Assembly (NCBI GenBank): GCA_910579415.1
Contig: CAJTUY010000019.1
Location: 1-33,623 of the forward strand
From: an uncultured Clostridia bacterium
GTDB lineage: Bacteria; Bacillota; Clostridia; UBA1381
DNA: 33,623 bases
Direction of reading: 5' to 3'
Part shown: one piece after another, positions 1-7,850 of the stretch
Numbering within the stretch: position 1 is the stretch's first letter
Layout of the letters: each line of letters opens with the position of its first letter
Notes under the pieces: model-generated
Databases searched by the model: none
Seen by the model: only the letters and a program-made list of their open reading frames with translations
What the model was told of the DNA's origin: nothing
Position numbers and translations under genes: made by a program

Positions 1-474
1 GAAACTCAGGAGAGCGCCGAGGTTGAAGAAGAGGAAACTCTTGAAGATAAGCTAAAGGAGCAGACCGACAAATATATGAGGTTGTACGCTGAATTTGATA
101 ATTTCCAGAAACGTACTCAGCGTGAAAAGGATATGAGATATGGTGACGCCATAATAGACGCAGTTGCAGAAATACTTGCAATAGGTGATAATCTGGAACG
201 AGCGCTTAAAACCGAGGTTGAATCCGAAGACGCGGTGAAGCTTAAAGAGGGAGTAGAAATGGTGTTAAAGCAGTTTAACGATTCTATTCAGAAGTTAGGC
301 GTAAAACCGATTGAGGCAGAAGGAGAACAGTTTGACCCTAATTTGCACAATGCCGTTATGCACATTGAGGACGAAACCATAGATGATAATACCGTTGTTG
401 AAGAATTGATGAAGGGTTACATATATAAAGATAATCGTGTAGTCAGACATTCAATGGTAAAAGTGGCTAATTAA
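1..474 (+). CDS. grpE: GrpE nucleotide exchange factor (5' truncated)
   Basis: GrpE releases ADP from DnaK and so drives the Hsp70 folding cycle in the cytoplasm. The frame is open from base 1, so the visible protein is longer than the first ATG at 76 suggests; the true start lies left of the window. Visible are a Glu-rich N-terminal stretch, the long dimerisation helix with the family motif RLYAEFDNFQKRTQRE, and the C-terminal beta domain with the GVKPIEAEGEQFDPNLHNAV segment that contacts the DnaK nucleotide domain. It ends 72 bp before dnaK in the same direction, the usual hrcA-grpE-dnaK order. Identification is secure; only the N terminus is missing. Confidence 0.96.
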   Translation, partial: ETQESAEVEEEETLEDKLKEQTDKYMRLYAEFDNFQKRTQREKDMRYGDAIIDAVAEILAIGDNLERALKTEVESEDAVKLKEGVEMVLKQFNDSIQKLGVKPIEAEGEQFDPNLHNAVMHIEDETIDDNTVVEELMKGYIYKDNRVVRHSMVKVAN

Positions 475-518
475 AACCTATATAAATAGTAAATAAAAAA
501 TCATTAAAATATATTAAA

Positions 519-537
519 TTGAAATCATTTCAAGGAG
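519..537 (+). promoter_or_regulatory. Small palindrome touching the dnaK ribosome site
   Basis: The palindrome TTGAAATCATTTCAA (519-533) lies directly against the dnaK Shine-Dalgarno GGAGG (534-538). In RNA it could form a 6-bp, A/U-rich hairpin with a UCA loop. Such a hairpin could modulate translation of dnaK or mark a processing site, but it may be chance in an AT-rich gap. No CIRCE operator is seen here; if present it should lie upstream of the window. Confidence 0.3.
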
Positions 538-546
538 GAAAATAAA

Positions 547-2376
547 ATGGGAAAGATTATAGGAATTGACTTAGGTACAACAAACAGTTGTGTGGCAGTT
601 ATGGAGGGCGGTAATCCGAACGTCATAACAAACAGTGAAGGCGCGAGAACGACGCCGTCCGTTGTAGCGTTCCAGAAGGATGGAGAAAGAATTGTCGGTC
701 AGGTTGCAAAAAGACAGGCGGTTACAAACGCAGACAGAACAATTATGTCAATCAAGAGAAAAATGGGTACAACCGAAAAGGTTACAATTGATGATAAAGC
801 TTATACGCCGCAGGAGATTTCAGCGATGATACTGACAAAGCTGAAGCAGGACGCTGAGGCATATCTCGGAGAAACAGTTACACAGGCAGTTATTACTGTA
901 CCTGCATACTTCAACGACTCACAGCGCCAGGCTACAAAGGACGCAGGTAAAATTGCGGGTCTTGAAGTTATGAGAATAGTAAACGAGCCGACGGCTGCTG
1001 CTCTTGCTTACGGCGTAGGAGAGAAAGACCAGAAGGTAATGGTATACGACTTGGGCGGCGGTACGTTCGACGTGTCAATTCTTGATATTTCAGAAGGCGT
1101 GTTCGAAGTGCTTTCAACAAACGGTGATACACAGCTGGGCGGAGACGACTTCGACCAGAGAATTATTGATTATCTTGTTGCAGAGTTTAAGAAGAACGAG
1201 GGAGTAGACCTTTCGGGCGATAAAATGGCTATGCAAAGACTTAAGGAGGCTGCTGAGAAGTCAAAGATTGAGCTTTCGACAACGACGACTTCCAATATAA
1301 ACCTGCCGTTTATTACGGCTGACGCGTCAGGTCCGAAGCATATGGACATTACACTTACAAAGGCTAAGTTTGACGAATTGACGGCGGACCTTGTTTCAAG
1401 AACACTTACTTGCATAAGAAATGCAATGAATGATGCAGGATTGAGTGCATCACAGATTGACGAGGTACTTCTTGTCGGCGGTTCTTCAAGAATACCTGCC
1501 GTACAGGACGCAGTTAAAAAGGAAATGAATAAAGAGCCTAACAAAGGCATTAACCCTGACGAATGTGTTGCAGTAGGAGCGGCAAGACAGGCAGGTGTTT
1601 TAAGCGGCGATACCTCACAGGATATATTGCTTCTTGACGTTACACCGCTGTCACTCGGTATTGAAACAATGGGCGGTGTATTCACAAAGCTGATTGAAAG
1701 AAATACAACAATTCCTACAAATAAATCGCAGATTTTCTCAACGGCGGCAGACGGTCAGACATCAGTCGAGGTACATGTTTTGCAGGGTGAAAGAGAAATG
1801 GCGCAGTATAATAAAACGCTTGGACGTTTTAATCTGACAGGTATTGCTCCCGCTCCTCGCGGAGTTCCTCAGATTGAGGTTACATTTGATATTGATGCTA
1901 ATGGTATCGTAAACGTAAGCGCAAAGGATTTGGGAACAGGCAATGAGCAGAAAATAACGATTACAGCATCGTCAAACCTTTCTGACGAAGATATTGATAA
2001 GGCGGTTAAAGAGGCTGAAAAGTACGCTGAGGAGGATAAAAAGCGTAAGGAAGAAGTGGAAGTCAGAAATAACGCTGAATCGCTTGTATATCAGTGTGAA
2101 AAGGCAGTTAAGGATGCAGGAGATAAGATAGACGAGAATACAAAGTCAATGGTTGAAACGGAAGTGAACAAGGTTAAGGACGCATTGCAGGGAACAGATA
2201 CTGAGGCTATCAAAAAGGCAACTGAGGAATTGCAGGAGAAATTCTATTCGGTAGCGCAGCAGATGTATCAGCAGGCAAATCCGCAGGGTGACCCTAACGC
2301 TGCTCCGAATGAACAGCAGGCAGGCGATAATGTTTACGAGGCTGACTACAAAGAAGTAGATAATGATAATAACTAA
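547..2376 (+). CDS. dnaK: Chaperone DnaK (Hsp70)
   Basis: ATP-dependent Hsp70 chaperone, 609 residues, normal for Bacillota. The N-terminal ATPase domain shows the phosphate-1 loop IGIDLGTTNSCVAVMEGG near residue 4, the second phosphate loop VYDLGGGTFDVSIL near 175 and the adenosine motif LLVGGSSRIPAVQ near 310. The interdomain linker and substrate domain follow (DILLLDVTPLSLGIETMGG near 360), then a helical lid and an acidic tail ending EADYKEVDNDNN. The start has a strong GGAGG. It works with GrpE upstream and DnaJ downstream. A strong terminator follows the stop, so most transcripts should end there rather than run into dnaJ. Confidence 0.99.
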   Translation: MGKIIGIDLGTTNSCVAVMEGGNPNVITNSEGARTTPSVVAFQKDGERIVGQVAKRQAVTNADRTIMSIKRKMGTTEKVTIDDKAYTPQEISAMILTKLKQDAEAYLGETVTQAVITVPAYFNDSQRQATKDAGKIAGLEVMRIVNEPTAAALAYGVGEKDQKVMVYDLGGGTFDVSILDISEGVFEVLSTNGDTQLGGDDFDQRIIDYLVAEFKKNEGVDLSGDKMAMQRLKEAAEKSKIELSTTTTSNINLPFITADASGPKHMDITLTKAKFDELTADLVSRTLTCIRNAMNDAGLSASQIDEVLLVGGSSRIPAVQDAVKKEMNKEPNKGINPDECVAVGAARQAGVLSGDTSQDILLLDVTPLSLGIETMGGVFTKLIERNTTIPTNKSQIFSTAADGQTSVEVHVLQGEREMAQYNKTLGRFNLTGIAPAPRGVPQIEVTFDIDANGIVNVSAKDLGTGNEQKITITASSNLSDEDIDKAVKEAEKYAEEDKKRKEEVEVRNNAESLVYQCEKAVKDAGDKIDENTKSMVETEVNKVKDALQGTDTEAIKKATEELQEKFYSVAQQMYQQANPQGDPNAAPNEQQAGDNVYEADYKEVDNDNN

Positions 2377-2385
2377 TCATCTTAT

Positions 2386-2410
2386 AGGACGGACAAATGT
2401 CCGTCCTTTT
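2386..2410 (+). terminator. Intrinsic terminator after dnaK
   Basis: Perfect 9-bp GC-rich stem (AGGACGGAC / GTCCGTCCT) with an AAAT loop, followed by a short T tract. It lies 10 bp after the dnaK stop and just before a separate dnaJ promoter, splitting the chaperone genes into two transcription units. Confidence 0.85.
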
Positions 2411-2415
2411 AAGGG

Positions 2416-2444
2416 TTTACAAACGGACTTAAATATAGTATAAT
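2416..2444 (+). promoter_or_regulatory. Sigma-A promoter of dnaJ
   Basis: TTTACA (2416-2421) and TATAAT (2439-2444) are separated by 17 bp. The promoter sits between the dnaK terminator and dnaJ and probably also drives the HisD-like and HisB-like genes, which follow dnaJ without another obvious promoter. Confidence 0.8.
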
Positions 2445-2464
2445 ATTGTAGGCAGGTGAAAATA

Positions 2465-3589
2465 ATGGCGGAAAAAAGAGATTATTATGAAGTTCTGGGC
2501 GTGCAGAATGGCGCGTCAGATGATGAAATAAAAAAAGCGTTCCGAAAAATGAGTAAAAAATACCATCCTGACCTTAATCCGGGCGATAAAGAGGCTGAGG
2601 AGAAGTTTAAGGAGGTAAATGAGGCATATCAGGTGCTTTCGGACCCTGATAAAAAATCGAAGTACGACCAGTTCGGTCACGCAGGTGTAGACCCCAATTT
2701 TGGTGCAGGCGGCGGCTATGGTGGTGCAGGCTTTGACTTCGGAGATATATTCGGTGACATATTCGGCGGTTTTGGAGGAGGATTCGGCGGAGGACGCAGG
2801 AATGGTCCGAGACGCGGAAACGATATACGCAGAGTTATTGATATAAGCTTTGAAGAAGCAGCGTTTGGATGTACAAAGACAATGAATATTCAGACTCAGG
2901 AAAAATGTGATGAATGCGGCGGAACGGGCGCTAAAAAAGGCACAACGGCTACGGTGTGTTCCCACTGTAACGGTACGGGACGCGTAAAAACTCAGCAGAG
3001 AACAATTCTCGGTTATATGACTACGGAAACAACATGTCCTCAGTGTAACGGAGAAGGGAAGATTATAAAAGAGCCTTGCCGTGAATGTCGTGGAACAGGC
3101 GCGGTAAGACGTAATAAAACAATTGAAGTTCAGATACCGTCGGGTATTGACGATAACCAGACAATTCAGCTTTCCGGAAAAGGCGAGGCAGGCAGTAAAG
3201 GCGGTCCGAACGGTGATTTACTTATTACAGTGCGTGTACGTCCGCACGACATTTTCCAGCGACGCGGAAATGATGTGTTCATAAATATGCCAATCAGCTT
3301 TGTTGAAGCGGCTCTCGGTGCAAATGTAAAAGTGCCGACAATCGACGGCGGCTGCGTTGAATTGACTATTCCTGAGGGGACGCAGGCAGGCACTCGTTTT
3401 AGAATGAAGGGGAAGGGAATACCGTATTTGAGAAGTAAATCGCGCGGTGACCAGTATGTAACGGTTGAGATTGAAATACCGCGAAATCTTACTCAGAAAC
3501 AAAGAGAACTTCTCAAAGATTTTGACGAAGATAAGAATTATAAACAGAAGAAGAATTGGTACGACAAAATTAAAAACTTTATGAAATAA
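2465..3589 (+). CDS. dnaJ: Chaperone DnaJ (Hsp40)
   Basis: Co-chaperone that delivers substrates to DnaK and stimulates its ATPase. The J domain carries HPD at residues 34-36. A Gly/Phe-rich linker follows (about 68-105), then four zinc-binding CxxCxGxG repeats between about 139 and 205 (CDECGGTG, CSHCNGTG, CPQCNGEG, CRECRGTG), then the C-terminal substrate domains. I chose the ATG at 2465 (374 aa, MAEKRDYYEV) because AGGTG lies 6 bp upstream and family members begin there; an in-frame GTG at 2456 would place its start inside the ribosome site. The next gene starts 21 bp downstream. Confidence 0.97.
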   Translation: MAEKRDYYEVLGVQNGASDDEIKKAFRKMSKKYHPDLNPGDKEAEEKFKEVNEAYQVLSDPDKKSKYDQFGHAGVDPNFGAGGGYGGAGFDFGDIFGDIFGGFGGGFGGGRRNGPRRGNDIRRVIDISFEEAAFGCTKTMNIQTQEKCDECGGTGAKKGTTATVCSHCNGTGRVKTQQRTILGYMTTETTCPQCNGEGKIIKEPCRECRGTGAVRRNKTIEVQIPSGIDDNQTIQLSGKGEAGSKGGPNGDLLITVRVRPHDIFQRRGNDVFINMPISFVEAALGANVKVPTIDGGCVELTIPEGTQAGTRFRMKGKGIPYLRSKSRGDQYVTVEIEIPRNLTQKQRELLKDFDEDKNYKQKKNWYDKIKNFMK

Positions 3590-3610
3590 TCGGGAAGGGA
3601 AAGAGCTAAT

Positions 3611-4909
3611 ATGCAACCAAATATTTACGAACTTTCAAAAATGACTAAGGAGCAGTACGATTTTATAATGAAACGCGCTGAGTTGGATATTACCGAGCAG
3701 ATGAAACTTGCAAAAGAGGTGTCTGACAATATAAGAGCGAGGGGCGATGAGGCTGTACTGGAGTATACGGCAAAATTTGACCGTGTACAGCTTACTAAGG
3801 ATACATTAAAAGTAAAGCCTGAGGAAATAGAAGCAGGCTATAACCGTCTTGACGCCAAAACTCGGGAAGCGATTGAATACGCGTATAAAAATATCTATGA
3901 TTTCCACGAAAAACAGCTCCCTGAGGAAATGTGGTTTACAATGGTGGACGACGGTCTTATGGTTGGTGAAAAAACTACTCCTATTGTTGACGTTTGTCTT
4001 TATGTACCGCACGGAAAAGGCTCGTTCCCTTCGGTAATGTGTATGCTTGGTATTCCTGCCGTTGTGGCAAAGGTTCCTAAAATTGTTGTGGTAACTCCGC
4101 CGAATGAAAAGGGCGAGGTTGACGATGCAATTCTGGCGGCGGCTAAAATTATCGGCATAACGGAAATTTATAAGGTTGGCGGTATTCAGGCAGTTGCGGC
4201 GGTGGCATATGGTACAGAAACAATTCCGAAGTGCCATAAAATAATAGGACCCGGCAACAGTTATGCAACGGCGGCAAAGAGAGTCCTTGCAAACCATATC
4301 GACGCGGGACTTCCGGCAGGACCGAGTGAAATAATCGTACTTGCTGATGAAAAGGCAGACCCTGAAAAGGTAGCGCTTGACTGGATGATTGAGGCCGAGC
4401 ATGGTCCCGACAGCGCGGCACTGCTTGTTACACATTCACGCGAGCTTGTTGATAAGGTAATACCTATTGTAAACCGTCAGCTTGAGAAGATTTCGCCTAA
4501 AAGAAAAGAATTTATAGAAATAAATCTGACAACTTATGGAGGTGTTATATTAACAAATTCACTTGATGAATCAATTGACTTTGTTAATGATTATGCGCCT
4601 GAGCATATGGAAGTAATGACAGAAAAACCGTTTGACACACTTCCTAAAATTAAAAATGCCGGTGAAATTCTGCTTGGAGATTACACACCGGTAACGCTTT
4701 GTAATTTTGTACTCGGACCAAACGCAATTCTTCCGACAGGCGGCTTTGCAAAAACATATTCGTCTGTATCGGTACAGGACTTTTTGAAACGTTCATCGGT
4801 GGGATACGCATCTAAGGACGGTTTTGAGAATATCCGTGAATATGCATACAGAATTTCAAAGGTTGAGGGATTTGACACGCACGGTTTAGCCGTTAAGGAG
4901 AGAAAATAA
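3611..4909 (+). CDS. Histidinol dehydrogenase-like protein (HisD family)
   Basis: HisD-fold NAD-dependent dehydrogenase, 432 aa, full length. Conserved are GPGNSYATAAKR (213-224), AGPSE (236-240), catalytic Glu331-His332 in APEHME, and Glu419 and His424 near the C terminus. Three residues differ from the E. coli pattern as I recall it: zinc ligand Gln259 is Glu261 here (IEAEHG), zinc ligand Asp360 is Asn365 (LCNFVLG), and substrate-contacting His367 is Ala372 (GPNAILPT). HisD paralogues that oxidise other alcohols exist, for example the sulfopropanediol dehydrogenase HpsN, so true histidinol oxidation is uncertain. It overlaps the HisB-like gene by 1 bp (TAATG) and follows dnaJ by 21 bp. No other his genes are nearby. 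Family assignment is firm; substrate is not. Confidence 0.85.
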   Translation: MQPNIYELSKMTKEQYDFIMKRAELDITEQMKLAKEVSDNIRARGDEAVLEYTAKFDRVQLTKDTLKVKPEEIEAGYNRLDAKTREAIEYAYKNIYDFHEKQLPEEMWFTMVDDGLMVGEKTTPIVDVCLYVPHGKGSFPSVMCMLGIPAVVAKVPKIVVVTPPNEKGEVDDAILAAAKIIGITEIYKVGGIQAVAAVAYGTETIPKCHKIIGPGNSYATAAKRVLANHIDAGLPAGPSEIIVLADEKADPEKVALDWMIEAEHGPDSAALLVTHSRELVDKVIPIVNRQLEKISPKRKEFIEINLTTYGGVILTNSLDESIDFVNDYAPEHMEVMTEKPFDTLPKIKNAGEILLGDYTPVTLCNFVLGPNAILPTGGFAKTYSSVSVQDFLKRSSVGYASKDGFENIREYAYRISKVEGFDTHGLAVKERK

Positions 4910-5526
4910 TGAAACCAATAAAAGTAACACGCAAAACAACGGAATCGGAAATGGCAGTAACGCTTGATTTTTCACCGTTAAAACCTGATTATCGTGAATA
5001 TATCAACACCGGTATAACGTTTTTGAACCATATGATTGAGCATATTTCATGGCGCGGCGGCTTTAATGTTGAGGTCAGTGTAAAACTGGACAAGTTCGTT
5101 CTTACCCACGTTATTGCTGAAGACTTGGGAATAGCGTTAGGTAAAGCGGCACGCGAATACATACTTCGTACAGATGGAGCGCAGGGTTATAGCGATGCTG
5201 TGGGAATAATCGATGAGGCAAAGGCACAGTGTGCAATAAGCTTTGAGGACAGAGCGTACTGTGATATTGATTATCATGGGAATGACCTTAGCGAAATGGT
5301 CGAAGGCATGTACAGTGAGGATTTGGAAACCTTCCTTGAGGGTTTTGTACAGGGAGCAATGTGTACGCTGCATATTGACCTGCTAAAAGGACATAACGGA
5401 CATCATATTTGGGAGGCAATATACCGCTCATTCGGAACTGCTCTCAATCGTGCATTTGCGGTTTCAGAGGAACGAAAGGGAAGAACTGCGGGTGTTGCAG
5501 GTAAGATTGAATGGGTTGTTGAATAA
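4909..5526 (+). CDS. Imidazoleglycerol-phosphate dehydratase-like protein (HisB family)
   Basis: 205-aa protein matching the IGPD fold over its whole length. Visible are the first metal histidine (His41 in FLNHMIEH), the helix motif THVIAEDLGIALG, IDEAKAQ (101-107) and HNGHHIWEA (162-170) with His165, His166 and Glu169. The usual DDHHTxED motif reads LTHVIAED: the second His of the pair, normally a manganese ligand, is Val68, and the two preceding Asp are Leu-Thr. The C-terminal PSSKG substrate loop is replaced by RTAGVAGK. It is translationally coupled to the HisD-like gene. Either it is a divergent but active IGPD or a dehydratase for another substrate; the second is plausible because its partner also has changed ligands. 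Confidence 0.8.
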   Translation: MKPIKVTRKTTESEMAVTLDFSPLKPDYREYINTGITFLNHMIEHISWRGGFNVEVSVKLDKFVLTHVIAEDLGIALGKAAREYILRTDGAQGYSDAVGIIDEAKAQCAISFEDRAYCDIDYHGNDLSEMVEGMYSEDLETFLEGFVQGAMCTLHIDLLKGHNGHHIWEAIYRSFGTALNRAFAVSEERKGRTAGVAGKIEWVVE

Positions 5527-5531
5527 TTATT

Positions 5532-5563
5532 AGGGACACTAAAAGTTTTAGTGTCCCTGTTTT
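5532..5563 (+). terminator. Hairpin terminator between the HisB-like and HAD genes
   Basis: Near-perfect inverted repeat: AGGGACACTAA (5532-5542) pairs with its complement at 5548-5558 around an AAGTT loop, followed by GTTTT. It lies 5 bp after the HisB-like stop and immediately before the ribosome site of the HAD gene, so it may end transcription or reduce read-through into it. Confidence 0.7.
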
Positions 5564-5576
5564 AAAAGAGGTAAAA

Positions 5577-6599
5577 ATGAAACTGGCAAAATTTCTTGAC
5601 AAATATGACACTGTAATCTTTGATATGGATGGCGTAATTACAAGTGAACAAAACTACTGGAATTGTGCTGCGCTTACCGTATGGGAGTATCTGAAATGGA
5701 ATAGTAACGGCGGAAAAAGCATTGACACTGAATGGGCGGAGCGGCATTTAAAGGAAATACGCGCGCGAGTGTTTTATAATGACGAAATAATAAGCGTACT
5801 GAAAAGCAAGGGTGTAAATTCAAACTGGGATTTAGGCTATGTAACGGTACTTTTGGCTTGGATATGCGGCGGCAGGGAGTATGACGGCGATTTTGAGGAC
5901 GTACTTTCTTTAGCAAAAGTATTGCCTGATAATATATTAGACGGATATGATGAATTGGCTAAAAGAGCGTCTGAAAGAACCGGATTTGACTATAACTGGA
6001 CGCGCCGCAATAATTTAATGTGGCAGACTATGCGCAAGCTTTTTCAGGAATGGTTTCTTGGTGATGAACTTATCGGCAATCACGCTATGCACGGTAGGAA
6101 AAAGGGGTTGTTGTGTAATGAAGAGCCTATTGTTGATAAGGACAGACTTACAGAAATGCTTGCAATGCTTAGTGAGGATAAGCGGATTTGTACGGGGACA
6201 GGCAGACCCTATGTAGAAATGATACAGCCGCTTGCCGATTGGGGAATAAAGCAGTATTTTGCAAAAGACGGATTATGCAATTACGACAATGTAATTGCAG
6301 CAGAAAAAGAATTGGATATTACACTGACAAAGCCGCACCCGTATATGTTTTTAAAGGCGCTTTACGGTACTGACTATGATGATAAGAAGCTAATAGACGG
6401 AATTTATGACAAAGATAAAATTAAGACAACGCTTGTTGTCGGTGACGCAGGAGCCGACATTCTGGCGGCTCAGGCTATGGGAGCCGATTTCTGCGCCGTT
6501 TTGACTGGTATACAGGGGGAAAAATCGAGAGGATATTTTGAAAATCTTAAAGCGACATATATATTGAACAGTGTACTTGATTTTGTGGAGGAAGTTTAA
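5577..6599 (+). CDS. HAD-superfamily hydrolase, large cap
   Basis: Probable phosphatase of the haloacid dehalogenase superfamily, 340 aa. Motif I is FDMDGVITSE with nucleophile Asp16 and acid Asp18. Motif II is TGTGRP near 205, motif III Lys252 in KPHP, and motif IV VVGDAGADILAAQ near 288 with two metal Asp. About 185 residues between motifs I and II form an unusually large cap rich in Trp and charged residues; the cap usually sets substrate specificity, and I do not recognise this one. The start has AAGAGGT 6 bp upstream. Its stop abuts the start of the fumarase-type gene, so the two are probably cotranscribed. Substrate unknown. Confidence 0.85.
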   Translation: MKLAKFLDKYDTVIFDMDGVITSEQNYWNCAALTVWEYLKWNSNGGKSIDTEWAERHLKEIRARVFYNDEIISVLKSKGVNSNWDLGYVTVLLAWICGGREYDGDFEDVLSLAKVLPDNILDGYDELAKRASERTGFDYNWTRRNNLMWQTMRKLFQEWFLGDELIGNHAMHGRKKGLLCNEEPIVDKDRLTEMLAMLSEDKRICTGTGRPYVEMIQPLADWGIKQYFAKDGLCNYDNVIAAEKELDITLTKPHPYMFLKALYGTDYDDKKLIDGIYDKDKIKTTLVVGDAGADILAAQAMGADFCAVLTGIQGEKSRGYFENLKATYILNSVLDFVEEV

Positions 6600-7151
6600 A
6601 TGGAGAAGAAAATAACGGCTCCTTTGACAAAGGAGATAATTAAAGATTTAAAGGCGGGGGACAGTGTTTTGCTGTCGGGTGTGATTTATACTGCGCGCGA
6701 TGCTGCGCACGAAAGAATGACGCGTAATTTCAAAAACGGTGAACCGTTTCCGATTGAACTTGATAATCAGGTTATTTATTACGCAGGTCCCTGTCCTGCA
6801 AAACCTGGAGAGGTGATTGGTTCCTGCGGACCTACAACCGCAGGCAGAATGGACGCATACACACCGATTCTTTTGGATAACGGACTTGGCGCGATGATAG
6901 GCAAAGGCGCGAGAAATTTCGAGGTGGTTGAGGCAATGAAACGCAACACCGCAGTTTATTTCGGAGCGATAGGCGGCGCAGGCGCGCTGATTGCAGAGAG
7001 TATAAAGAAAGCTGAAGTAATCGCATACGACGATTTGGGAACGGAGGCGATACGCCGTCTTGAAGTTGAAGATTTGCCGTTGGTTGTCCTGATTGACTGC
7101 GAAGGCAATGACTTATATGAAATGGGACAGGCGCAATATAGGGAGATATAG
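6600..7151 (+). CDS. Fumarate/tartrate hydratase class I beta subunit
   Basis: 183-aa C-terminal (beta) subunit of a class I Fe-S hydro-lyase of the fumarase or L-tartrate dehydratase type. Diagnostic motifs are intact: LSGVIYTARDAAHERM (about 25-40), YYAGPCPAKPGEVIGSCGPT (about 60-79), GRMDAYTP, MIGKG and the DLGTEAIRRLEVEDLPLVVL segment. The Fe4S4 cluster is normally held by the alpha subunit, which is absent on both sides within this window. It starts directly after the HAD stop with GGAGGAAG as ribosome site. It may pair with an alpha subunit encoded elsewhere. Fumarase is the most common activity in the family, but this subunit alone cannot settle the substrate. Confidence 0.9.
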   Translation: MEKKITAPLTKEIIKDLKAGDSVLLSGVIYTARDAAHERMTRNFKNGEPFPIELDNQVIYYAGPCPAKPGEVIGSCGPTTAGRMDAYTPILLDNGLGAMIGKGARNFEVVEAMKRNTAVYFGAIGGAGALIAESIKKAEVIAYDDLGTEAIRRLEVEDLPLVVLIDCEGNDLYEMGQAQYREI

Positions 7152-7152
7152 A

Positions 7153-7791
7153 ATGTTTCATAATATCAGAAAGCCGGTACATATTTCACTAAAAAGGCAG
7201 TTTGCTAATACATTTTTTGTGCTGCTGTTCGGTATAGGTATGGGAGTTTTTTCAAAATTTCTAGACTGCACACCATCGAACGAGCTGCCGTATTTTATAG
7301 AAAAGATTGATTTAAGTAATTTTTTAGGCAGGGTTGCTATATGGTATTTTCTTGCAGTATTTATAGCTGTATACAGTAAAACACCGTCGAGGGCAGCGGT
7401 TAATGTTTTTGTCTTTTTTGTCGGAATGTTGGCAGGATATTATGTCTATACAAGGATTTTTGCAGGATTTTATCCTGACAGGGCATATTTTATGCTATGG
7501 TCAGGTCTTACGGTAATATCGCCTGTTTTTGCGTTCGTATGTTGGTATGCAAGAGGTAGAGGCAAAACAGCCGTAATTATTTCTTCAATAATAATAGCTG
7601 TATTGTTTTTGCAGGCATTTAATTTCGGGCTGATGTATTTTGATGTATCTTCACCACTGGAGGTGCTTGTATGGATAGCAGGTATAGCGGTACTGTATAA
7701 GTCGCCTAAAAGGCTTGTGGCAGTTATAGCGATGTCGGTTGTAATAGCAGTTGTATTCAGAATAATTTTTCCGTTTGGATTTCTTATATAA
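7153..7791 (+). CDS. Polytopic membrane protein of unknown function
   Basis: 212-aa hydrophobic protein. I chose the ATG at 7153, two bases after the fumarase-type stop and 7 bp after GGGAG; longer in-frame starts would run back into that gene. About six or seven membrane segments are visible, near residues 17-36, 58-75, 81-100, 112-133, 138-160, 169-183 and 187-210, with basic residues in several loops (KTPSR, RGRGK, KSPKR). No catalytic motif is apparent and I do not recognise the family. The spacing suggests it is the last gene of the HAD-fumarase transcript. An imperfect TTTTTGCA/TGCAAAAA repeat follows the stop but does not look like a good terminator. Confidence 0.75.
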   Translation: MFHNIRKPVHISLKRQFANTFFVLLFGIGMGVFSKFLDCTPSNELPYFIEKIDLSNFLGRVAIWYFLAVFIAVYSKTPSRAAVNVFVFFVGMLAGYYVYTRIFAGFYPDRAYFMLWSGLTVISPVFAFVCWYARGRGKTAVIISSIIIAVLFLQAFNFGLMYFDVSSPLEVLVWIAGIAVLYKSPKRLVAVIAMSVVIAVVFRIIFPFGFLI

Positions 7792-7821
7792 ATTTTTGCA
7801 AAGAAAACTGTGCAAAAAGTA

Positions 7822-7850
7822 TTGACAAGTATACTTGTCAGTGATATAAT
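7822..7850 (+). promoter_or_regulatory. Consensus sigma-A promoter of the membrane protein/Xre cassette
   Basis: Consensus TTGACA (7822-7827) and TATAAT (7845-7850) with a 17-bp spacer, among the strongest promoter matches in the window. The -35 box lies inside a palindromic operator, so strong basal activity is probably held down by a repressor. Confidence 0.92.
7823..7840. promoter_or_regulatory. Operator 1, palindrome over the -35 and spacer
   Basis: Perfect 18-bp palindrome TGACAAGTATACTTGTCA, i.e. half-sites TGACAAG and CTTGTCA around a 4-bp core. It overlaps five of six bases of the -35 box and most of the spacer, so a bound protein would exclude RNA polymerase. The same half-sites and spacing recur 33 bp downstream. 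Confidence 0.85.

Noticed and set aside
475..546. CIRCE heat-shock operator before dnaK
   Set aside because: No TTAGCACTC-N9-GAGTGCTAA or close variant is present; the palindrome here is unrelated.
1170..1685. 171-codon open frame antisense to dnaK
   Set aside because: It lies wholly inside a confidently assigned dnaK, has no ribosome site, and its protein shows no recognisable motif; it is a codon-bias shadow. The same applies to antisense frames at 3806-4435, 25516-26211 and 10750-11145.
7093..7152. 20-residue upstream extension of the membrane protein
   Set aside because: It overlaps the fumarase-type gene, and the added residues are non-hydrophobic; the ATG at 7153 has GGGAG at proper spacing.
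7793..7818. TTTTTGCA / TGCAAAAA inverted repeat as terminator of the membrane-protein gene
   Set aside because: The stem is AT-rich with a 10-nt loop and no following T tract.
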